From Pseudomonas sp. (lineage in GTDB: Bacteria; Pseudomonadota; Gammaproteobacteria; Pseudomonadales; Pseudomonadaceae): DNA of 38,371 bases. The stretch lies in NCBI RefSeq assembly GCF_030683065.1, contig NZ_JAUXMX010000010.1, forward strand, positions 1 to 38,371. Direction: 5' to 3'. The notes beneath the pieces are model-generated. The model did no database searches, had not been told where the DNA came from, and saw nothing but the letters and a program-made list of their open reading frames with translations. This document shows, in pieces, positions 32,219 through 38,371 of this stretch (position 1 is its first letter; every line of letters begins with the position of its first letter). Both the position numbers and the translations under genes were made by a program.

Positions 32219-34547
32219 TTTTCAGGCGCGCATTACCAGTGTGTTGATCCTGCTGCTGCTGGTGGTGGTCGGTGCGTTGTATGTCGCCGTGCAGACCGCC
32301 ACCAACGTGGCGGTGCGCAGCCAGGCCCGTGAACAACTGGATGTTGGTACGCGGGTTTTCGAGCAACTGCTCGATGTACGCGGTCGGCAATTGCACGATG
32401 CGGTGCAGGTGCTGGCCGCCGACTTCGGCTTCAAAGCGGCGGCTGCCAGTGACGACAGCGCCACCATTCGCTCGGCGCTGGCCAACCATGGCGCACGGAT
32501 CAATGCCAGCGCAGTGATGATGCTCGGCCTCGATGGCAGCCTTGAAGTGAGCACCGACCCGCGCATCAGTGGGCAAGTCGCCGCGCGCCTGAGCGACCAG
32601 GTGATGGCGCAACAGCGAGCTGGCGCGCAGATATTCCTGATGCCGATTGGCGACAGCATTTACCTGCTGGTCCAGGCCACGGTCAACGCCCCCCTGCCGA
32701 TCGCGCGGGTGATGATGGGTTTTAAAGTGGACGAAGTCTTCGCCCGCGAACTGCGCGACCTGACCCTGCTGGAGCTGACCCTGGTCGCCAGCCAGGCTGA
32801 CCAGCCAGCGATCTGGATCAGCACCCTGTCGGCCGCAACCCAAGCGTTGCTGCAGGACGACATGCAGGTTGAACTCGCCGCTGCAGACGACATGATGCTG
32901 GTCGGTGCAGAGCGCTACCTTGGCCAGCGCCTGGTGCTCGCCAGTGGCGATGGCTTTCAGGTCCAGGCCCTGCTGCACAAATCCATGACCCAGGCGCAGC
33001 AAGCCTTTGCCCCGCTCGACCGGAATATTTTATTGATCGCCCTGGCCGCACTGCTGGCCTCACTGGGCGGTGCCTTGCTGCTGGCGCGCACCATTTCGCA
33101 GCCGGTGCGGCGGCTGGCTGCCGTGGCCGAGCGGGTAGGTCAGGGCGATTACCAAATGCCCCTGGAACTGCACCGCAGCGATGAGTTGGGCAGCCTGGCC
33201 AAGGCATTCCACAGCATGCAACTGAGTATTGCCGAGCGGGAACGGCAGTTGGCACACAACGCCCTGCATGATCCACTAACCGGCCTGCCCAATCGCACTC
33301 TGGCGCTGGAACGGCTCGGCAGTGCGATTGCCGCCGGCCGTCCAACGGCGTTGCTCTACGTGGGTGTCGGCAACTTGCGTGCAGTCAACGACAGCTGCGG
33401 GCCGGGTGCCAGCGACCTGGCCCTGCAACAGCTCAGTCAACGCCTGCAAGGCAGCCTGCGTCCCGGCGACAGCCTGGCTCAACTGATGACCAGCGAGTTG
33501 CTGCTGTTGCTGGAAAACAGCGACGGCGACAGCGCAATAGTAGTGGGCGACCGCTTGCAGCAATTGCTCAGCCAGCCTCTGCTCATCGGCAATCAGGAAG
33601 TCATGCTGGATTGCTGCGTCGGCATCGCCGCTTTCCCGGCCGATGGCGAAACCCCGGATGACCTGCTGCGGCGCGCCAGTATCGCCATGCAAGACGCTGC
33701 GCAACTGCCCGGCCGCCTGCAAATGTACGAACGTGGCCGCGACGCTGCGCATCAGCGGCAAATCCGCTTGATCCGCGACCTGCGCCTGGCCCCGGACAAC
33801 GCCGAACTGCTCCTGCATTACCAGCCCAAACTGGATATCGCCGCCGGCCAGGTGCGCCAGGCTGAAGCCTTGTTGCGCTGGCAGCATCCACAACTGGGGA
33901 TGATTTCGCCGGGTGAATTTATCCCCCTGGCCGAGCGCACCGGCAGCATCCAGAGCCTCACCGCCTGGGTGATCGAAGAGTCCTTGCGTCAGCTGCGCGA
34001 ATGGAATGGTCGCGGCCTGCACGTACAACTGTCGCTGAACATCTCTACCGAAGATCTGGTCGACCCCAAGTTACCGACCCGCGTCAGCCAATTGCTGGCG
34101 CGCTACCAGGTGCCGGGCGAACAACTGATATTCGAAATCACCGAGAGCGGAGTGATGGTCAACCCCACCCTGGCCTTGCAGGTGCTGCATGACCTGCGCG
34201 ACCTCGGCATCAGCCTGTCGGTGGACGATTTCGGCACCGGATACTCCTCGCTGACCCAGCTCAAACGCATGCCGGTACAGGAGCTGAAAATCGACCAGTC
34301 CTTCATCCGCGACCTCGACGACGACAGCGAAGATGCAGTGATCGTCCGCTCGACCATCGACATGAGCCACAGCCTGGGCCTCAAGGTAGTTGCCGAGGGC
34401 GTCGAACTGGCCTGCAGCCTGCGCTTGCTCGAACGCTGGCAGTGCGATGCCGCCCAGGGTTACCTGATCAGCCGCCCACTGCCGGCCGCCGCCTTCGAAG
34501 CCTGGATCGCCCAGCCGCTACAACCCCCCGTGCGCAAACCATCCTGA
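32205..34547 (+). CDS. Membrane HAMP/degenerate-GGDEF/EAL phosphodiesterase
   Basis: A 780-aa inner-membrane protein. TM1 is at about 8-30 (ITSVLILLLLVVVGALYVA) and TM2 at about 265-290 (LLIALAALLASLGGALLLA). Between them lies a periplasmic sensor domain with a Cache-like look. HAMP (TISQPVRRLAAVAERVGQGDY) follows. The GGDEF domain is inactive by sequence: MTSEL replaces GGDEF at 428-432. The EAL domain is intact, with EAL at 554-556, LSLNIST, LIFEITES, SVDDFGTGYSS, LKIDQSFI and VAEGVE. It should therefore degrade c-di-GMP only. The start is one of two adjacent ATGs (32202/32205), overlapping the cupredoxin gene; the cupredoxin may supply its signal. Confidence 0.9.
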   Translation: MLPNSFQARITSVLILLLLVVVGALYVAVQTATNVAVRSQAREQLDVGTRVFEQLLDVRGRQLHDAVQVLAADFGFKAAAASDDSATIRSALANHGARINASAVMMLGLDGSLEVSTDPRISGQVAARLSDQVMAQQRAGAQIFLMPIGDSIYLLVQATVNAPLPIARVMMGFKVDEVFARELRDLTLLELTLVASQADQPAIWISTLSAATQALLQDDMQVELAAADDMMLVGAERYLGQRLVLASGDGFQVQALLHKSMTQAQQAFAPLDRNILLIALAALLASLGGALLLARTISQPVRRLAAVAERVGQGDYQMPLELHRSDELGSLAKAFHSMQLSIAERERQLAHNALHDPLTGLPNRTLALERLGSAIAAGRPTALLYVGVGNLRAVNDSCGPGASDLALQQLSQRLQGSLRPGDSLAQLMTSELLLLLENSDGDSAIVVGDRLQQLLSQPLLIGNQEVMLDCCVGIAAFPADGETPDDLLRRASIAMQDAAQLPGRLQMYERGRDAAHQRQIRLIRDLRLAPDNAELLLHYQPKLDIAAGQVRQAEALLRWQHPQLGMISPGEFIPLAERTGSIQSLTAWVIEESLRQLREWNGRGLHVQLSLNISTEDLVDPKLPTRVSQLLARYQVPGEQLIFEITESGVMVNPTLALQVLHDLRDLGISLSVDDFGTGYSSLTQLKRMPVQELKIDQSFIRDLDDDSEDAVIVRSTIDMSHSLGLKVVAEGVELACSLRLLERWQCDAAQGYLISRPLPAAAFEAWIAQPLQPPVRKPS

Positions 34548-35170
34548 GCCGGCTCCCGCGTCGGTTATCCGCATGTCCACGTGCCTGCCTGCAAATACAC
34601 CTGTAGGCGCAGCCCACGCTCGCGAACCCAGCCTATGCCCCAGTCCCCCATAGGAGCGCAATGCTGCTCACTTAAGCGGCCATCTCTGGGCGCCTGTCGT
34701 AGCCATGCACCCACCCGTAACCCGGATGCAATCCGGGAGCGATTTTCAAGCGCCAGACTTCCCCCGGATTTCATCCGGGCTACAAAAAATGCTGCTCACT
34801 TGGCTTAAGTGAACAGCATTGCCGTAGGAGCGGGCCATGCCCGCGAAGCCAGGCACGACTCCCTATACGGCCTGGCGGTTTTTTGCACAACCCACGGTCG
34901 ATACCAGGCTTGATCACAACCACGTCGAGCCCTGCGCTGTCAGGCCGCAGGAACCTCTGCTTGGCGCGGAACACCCACTGCACTATGCTCGGCCGAGCCA
35001 AGGGAATGCCAGCCAACCCCGCCTATGCGGCAAGGACCGCCGTTATTCCCTGTCTTTTGTCATGCAGTCGCCAGCCTCGTCGTGCGCAGGGGAGGGCGGT
35101 AGCGTGTCTGCCCCGAGCAATGGGAGGCCACTATTAACTTTCTTGATCTGCCAGGCCCCCGAACACCTGC
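34548..35170. repeat. REP palindromes and an IR-bounded 161-bp segment
   Basis: No gene is seen here. Two hairpins share a stem: CCCGGAT-GCA-ATCCGGG (34721-34737) and CCCGGAT-TTC-ATCCGGG (34763-34779). A 161-bp segment is bounded by AATGCTGCTCACTTAAG (34660-34676) and the inverted CTTAAGTGAACAGCATT (34804-34820), matching at 16 of 17 positions; such ends resemble those of an insertion-sequence remnant. GCGGGC-CAT-GCCCGC follows near 34830. The rest (to 35170) is unremarkable. Confidence 0.6.
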
Positions 35171-35173
35171 TCA

Positions 35174-35362
35174 AGTAGCCCGGGTTGAGCGCAGCGATAC
35201 CCGGGAGAAGATACCCCGGGTGTCGCCATGCTCGACCCAGGCCACCAGTCGATGGGCGGGGCGTAGACGCCAACCCGCTTGATGTGCGCTGCGCCGTCAG
35301 AACAGCTACCGGGATAACCCGCGCTGGAGTCAATTTTCAAGCAATCCGAAACCACCCCTGAC
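35174..35362 (+). repeat. Dispersed repeat, CCCGGG-stem type, copy A
   Basis: The copy opens AGTAGCCCGGGTTGAGCGC and contains the hairpin CCCGGGT / ACCCGGG (35179-35185, 35199-35205) around the loop TGAGCGCAGCGAT. It continues with GTGTCGCC..GCTCGACCCA and closes with ACCGGGATAACCCGCGCTGG and a CCCCTGA. The central part is diverged from copy B. Confidence 0.75.
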
Positions 35363-35400
35363 GGTCTCTCACCCTGCAACACGAAGCGCCCAATCACCTA

Positions 35401-35588
35401 AGTAGCCCGGGTTGAGCGCAGCGATACCCGGGAGAAGATGTCCCAGGTGTCGCCACGCTCGACCCAGGCTACCAACCAATGCGTGTGGCGTAGCCGCAAG
35501 CCCGCTGGATAGGCGCCGGGCTGTCAGGGCATTACCGGGATAACCCGCGCTGGCGTCGACTTTCAAATCATTCGACTCTGCCCCTGAT
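35401..35588 (+). repeat. Dispersed repeat, CCCGGG-stem type, copy B
   Basis: A direct repeat of copy A, starting AGTAGCCCGGGTTGAGCGC with hairpin arms 35406-35412 and 35426-35432 and the same loop. It shares the ACCGGGATAACCCGCGCTGG block near 35533-35552 and the closing CCCCTGA. It ends 5 bp short of the intI stop codon, so the integron integrase gene abuts this repeat. Confidence 0.75.
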
Positions 35589-35592
35589 TGTT

Positions 35593-36564
35593 TCACCGCC
35601 AAGCCCGGTCCAACGGACTCAACACAGCCAGCCCGCCACGATTCAACACATGGGTATAAATCATCGTGGTTTTCACATCTGAGTGGCCCAGCAACTCCTG
35701 CACCGTACGAATATCCTGACCGCTCTCCAACAAATGAGTGGCAAATGAATGACGCAGCGTATGCGGCGTGGCTAGCTTCACAATATCAGTGCGCCTGATT
35801 GCCGCCTTGAAGCCGCGCTGCACGCGCTTTTCATCAATATGGTGTCGCCGCGTTTTACCGCTTCGTGGATCAACCGACAGCCCTGCCGCCGGGAACATAT
35901 ATTGCCAACACCACTCCTGCGGCCCCTTGGGGTACTTGCGCTCCAGCGCGAACGGCAAATAGACATCACCTCGGCCCGCCTCTAACTCTGCTGCATGCCG
36001 CGCCCTGACAACGGCCAAATGCTGCTTGAGCGGCACAACCAAACAGCGGGGCAACACTGTCACGCGGTCTTTCATCCCCTTGCCATCACGCACCAGGATC
36101 TCGCCCCGATTAAAGTCCACGTCTTTTACCCGCAGGCGTAACACCTCCATCAAACGCATGCCCGAGCCATAGAGCAAGTTAGCCACCAGCCAAATCTCGC
36201 CGTCCAGTTGAGCCAAGATCCCCTGAACCTCCGTAATGGTAAGTACCACAGGCAAGCGGCTCGGTTTTTTAGCCCACACCACTTCGCTAAGCCATGGCAA
36301 ATCAAGCTTCAGTACTTGCTTATAAAGAAACAAAAGCGCCGCCAACGCTTGGTTCTACGTGGACGCGGAAACATGCTTACGCACCGCCAAATCCGACAAA
36401 AACGCTTCAACCTCCACCGCCCCCATCTCGCTAGGATGCTGATAATGGTGAAATCGAATGAAGCGCTTTACCCACTCGCAATAGACTTGCTCAGTGCGAA
36501 TCGAGTAATGTTTCAAGCGAATCTGCTCACGAACCGGGTCGAGCAACCGAGGCTTTCCGTCCAT
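35593..36564 (-). pseudogene. intI: Integron integrase IntI with one amber codon
   Basis: A 323-codon tyrosine recombinase that would integrate and excise cassettes at attI and attC. The start is ATG at 36564 with GGGAG 9 nt upstream (protein DGKPRLLDPVREQIRLKHYS after Met). Codon 70 (36355-36357) is TAG where integron integrases have Gln in the ASTQNQALAAL block; a single C-to-T change explains it. All else is in frame. The IntI-specific patch [13 protein letters not shown] and [12 protein letters not shown] is present, as are the catalytic residues Arg137, His268, Arg271, His294 and Tyr303 ([10 protein letters not shown]). The family is that of P. stutzeri-type chromosomal integrons. As read, the gene is non-functional unless the amber is suppressed or is an error. 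Confidence 0.85.
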
Positions 36565-36700
36565 GGTGTATAACTCCCTTTTTTGTTGAATCACAGCCGC
36601 AGCCCTGAGACTAGACGGCCCAGCACGACTCGACAAGAAGGTTATCCACCACGCCCTGAAAAGCGTAACGACACCAAGTGGTGTCTATTTAACGTTAGAC
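36565..36700 (+). promoter_or_regulatory. attI region and cassette integration point
   Basis: The stretch between the intI start and the cassette ends in the core site GTTAGAC (36694-36700), matching GTTRRRY; cassettes insert after its first G. A perfect palindrome GACACCA-AG-TGGTGTC (36670-36685) just upstream may be an integrase-binding or structural element. GTTATCCACC lies at 36641-36650. The intI promoter must also lie here; I cannot place it exactly. Confidence 0.65.
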
Positions 36701-37110
36701 GTTCATGTTTCCAAAGCTTGTTTTTGTAATGCGTACATCCGTAACAACGCACGTTTGCTTTCGAGGTTTTCACGGTTTGAAATTTTCATTGCCTGAACTG
36801 ACGCCCGTTATATTTGCGGCATTTTTCAACACTGCGTTCAGGTCGTTAAATTGCAAACATTGGATTTATCGCGTTTCATCCGTTGCGTCATTTTTGTTCG
36901 CAAGGCCGCACGATTGCTTTCGGGGCTTTCTCGGGTTTAGTTTTGCGGTTGCTGTGCGTACGCAGGCTGCCATCGAGGCACGTTGAAATTGCGGACTATC
37001 AGTTGCATTGCAAACATTAAATTTTTTGCGTTTCGCCAGATTAATCGCGCAACGCGTTACAAGCTTGAAAGCGGTGCTTTAAATTATGCGTACATCCGAG
37101 CGTCTAACAA
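36695..37110 (+). mobile_element. Integron gene cassette 1
   Basis: The segment runs from the attI crossover (G|TTAGAC at 36694) to the start of an attC, GTCTAAC (37102-37108), which fits RYYYAAC. The cassette body is AT-rich and carries three pairs of internal direct repeats: ATGCGTACATCCG (36729, 37086), TTGCAAACATT (36851, 37008) and a diverged TTGCTTTCG.GG block (36754, 36914). The attC is cut short by the neighbouring insertion sequence. Confidence 0.65.
36705..36986 (+). CDS. Cassette ORF of unknown function
   Basis: A 93-aa frame in the first cassette, starting 10 nt past the integration point. It is read away from attI, as cassette genes usually are. Base composition is clearly AT-richer than the rest of the window. 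The protein is hydrophobic/aromatic with an internal repeat: CFRGFHGLKFSL at about 18-29 and CFRGFLGFSFAV at about 71-82. No family is recognised, no strong ribosome binding site is visible, and the DNA repeats that give rise to the protein repeat extend beyond the frame. It may therefore be a non-coding cassette. Confidence 0.4.
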   Translation: MFPKLVFVMRTSVTTHVCFRGFHGLKFSLPELTPVIFAAFFNTAFRSLNCKHWIYRVSSVASFLFARPHDCFRGFLGFSFAVAVRTQAAIEAR

Positions 37111-37112
37111 AT
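37102..37112 (+). other. Interrupted attC site (5' core only)
   Basis: GTCTAAC matches the RYYYAAC core that opens an attC. The expected stem and the closing GTTRRRY are missing within the window because the insertion sequence begins a few bases later; they should lie beyond the right edge. Confidence 0.6.
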
Positions 37113-38371
37113 GGTATATGGACTCTTCCCACAAGTAGTGAGCAAAGCGTTGCTTTTGCACCTGTCGTCAGCGCGGTTGCATTCGTATATCCGGCCTGTT
37201 TTTGGCTTTTCCGCCCTGGCCATTCTGTAGTTCGCGCAGCGGGGGCCAAGCGTTCAATCGATCCCTGGGATCATCGTTGTTATCGGCCTTGTTCCGCTGC
37301 AGGACTCGCCTGTTCCGACAGTGCTGCTGCTCACCACAACCACAAGAAAACCATCACTCCTTACTGATTACCCCCGCCGTCAGGCGGGCTTTACGCTTTG
37401 CCAGTTACCGCTGAAACGCCGCTCATGGCACCACACCGCCCAACAGATCCTGGCCAATTTGTTGGCCAACGCCACAGCCGCTTTGTTGTGGCCGATACGG
37501 GCTGCTGTCTCGACGGCCCAGCGTTGTAACTGGGTTAGTTTTTCTGGCGTGCGGGCCTGACAGCGTTGTGCGGCCAGCAGTGCTGCTCGGGAGCCATGGA
37601 TTAACAGGGTGCGCACATAGACGTTGCCCTGTCGGCTGATATGACCGAGCTTGCGGCGGTCGCCGCTGCTGAACTCACGCGGTGTCATGCCCAGCCAGGC
37701 ACTGAGCTGCCGACCATTGGCAAAGCGTTCAGGCTTGCCGACAGCCGCGGTCAGGGCGCTGGCCGTTAGCAAGCCAATACCGCTGACTTCATCGAGTTTG
37801 CGAACTATTTCATCGTTAGCGTGCCAACGTTTTAGCTGCTGCTCGCACTCGGCCATGCATTGTTCGTGCAGGTTGATTTCCGCCAAAACGATATGCAGTT
37901 GATGACTCAAGGGGGCGAGCTCTGGGCGGTCAACCAACTCATGGGCGGCGCGGAGAAACGCGGCGGTGGACGCCGGGGCTTCGATGCCCGCCTCGCGCAG
38001 GATGCCGCGCAACAGGTTGATGCGTTGAGTGCGGCTTTTCTTCCAGGTCTCGCGCAGCCCATGCAGTTGCTGCAGCTGTTGCTGCTCATGGGTTTTCACT
38101 GGCACCGGATAAATATCCTTGCAGCGCGCCGCCTCTAGCATTGCGTCGCAGTCGTTACGGTCGGTCTTGTTGCGCCGGCGATAGGGCCGCACATAGCGGG
38201 GATGGATCAGTTTTACCGAATGGCCCAGATACTGCGCCACACGACCCCAGTAGTGGGCCGTACCACAGGCCTCCATCACCCACTCGACCGGCTCGGCCTG
38301 CTCCTGTATATATCGCCTAAACGCCTCTCGGTTCAGCCGCTTACGCTGCACCACCTGGCCGGAACGGACAC
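37111..38371 (-). mobile_element. IS110/IS1111-family insertion sequence, partial
   Basis: The element carries an IS110-type transposase on the minus strand and about 270 bp of non-coding DNA at its transposase-distal end, and runs off the right edge. The exact left end is uncertain by some 10 bp; it lies just after the attC core. IS1111 elements have subterminal inverted repeats and make no target duplication, and one group inserts specifically into attC. I cannot see the other end. Confidence 0.75.
37380..38371 (-). CDS. IS110/IS1111-family transposase, N-terminus off the window
   Basis: The frame stays open to the window edge, so about 330 aa of the C-terminal part are seen. The DEDD RuvC-like domain shows WVMEACGTAHYWGR (Glu) and KTDRNDCDAML (Asp, Asp); the first Asp lies beyond the edge. 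A coiled middle region follows. The C-terminal transposase_20 domain has LDEVSGIGLLTASALTAAVG, SAWLGMTPREFSSG and the Ser-containing RTLLIHGSRAAL typical of the family. A hairpin CCCGCC-GTCA-GGCGGG (37373-37388) overlaps its stop codon. Confidence 0.93.
   Translation of the reverse strand, partial: VRSGQVVQRKRLNREAFRRYIQEQAEPVEWVMEACGTAHYWGRVAQYLGHSVKLIHPRYVRPYRRRNKTDRNDCDAMLEAARCKDIYPVPVKTHEQQQLQQLHGLRETWKKSRTQRINLLRGILREAGIEAPASTAAFLRAAHELVDRPELAPLSHQLHIVLAEINLHEQCMAECEQQLKRWHANDEIVRKLDEVSGIGLLTASALTAAVGKPERFANGRQLSAWLGMTPREFSSGDRRKLGHISRQGNVYVRTLLIHGSRAALLAAQRCQARTPEKLTQLQRWAVETAARIGHNKAAVALANKLARICWAVWCHERRFSGNWQSVKPA

Noticed and set aside
36641..36650. DnaA box in the attI region
   Set aside because: GTTATCCACC matches the consensus only in part and stands alone.

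Overview
The window looks like the chromosome of a Pseudomonas-type gammaproteobacterium. Coding regions are GC-rich, the intergenic DNA carries REP-type palindromes, and two blocks match gene orders I recall from P. aeruginosa: rdgC / two tRNAs / FKBP lipoprotein / small-protein cluster / EAL-CBS-GGDEF / prc / quinone oxidoreductase (the PA3256-PA3263 neighbourhood), and asrA-type lon / pruR-like regulator (PA0779-PA0780). The right-hand 3 kb is different: a chromosomal integron of the kind known in P. stutzeri and relatives, with a lower-GC cassette and an insertion sequence.

Layout: rdgC (-) ends the left edge. tRNA-Val(UAC) and tRNA-Asp(GUC) follow behind a clear sigma70 promoter, then an FKBP lipoprotein, a DUF1232 protein, and a three-gene cluster (Xre-type HTH / unknown / Sel1-like). 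On the minus strand come an EAL-CBS-GGDDF c-di-GMP protein and the periplasmic protease Prc, divergent from a quinone oxidoreductase. Next are ahpC and ahpF (peroxide defence), a StpA-type glucosylglycerol-phosphate phosphatase, a small unknown gene, a CHASE4-like/PAS/GGDEF/EAL protein, plsB, a pair of about 232-bp repeats, a gldA-gldF-gldG-like ABC operon, cmoAB (tRNA wobble modification), two small lipoproteins (one a chagasin-type protease inhibitor), the second Lon protease, an AraC regulator, and a cupredoxin gene overlapping a membrane EAL protein. A repeat-rich kilobase then leads into the integron: intI (-), the attI region, one cassette, and an attC interrupted by an IS110/IS1111-family element that runs off the right edge.

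Most notable points. (1) ahpC is full length and canonical, except that codon 166, the resolving cysteine, is TGA; the frame continues intact through the conserved C-terminus to TAA. (2) intI is intact apart from one amber codon (codon 70) where a glutamine is expected. (3) The IS1111-type element sits directly beside the attC core of the first cassette, as expected of the attC-targeting IS1111 group. (4) Four copies of a repeat share one loop but carry two different, perfectly compensated stem sequences, which is evidence from sequence alone for a hairpin. Three proteins in the window act on c-di-GMP, and one is probably coupled to a periplasmic copper or redox protein.

Family assignments were made by recognition of motifs and overall sequence. 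No database search was run, and P. aeruginosa locus names are from memory.
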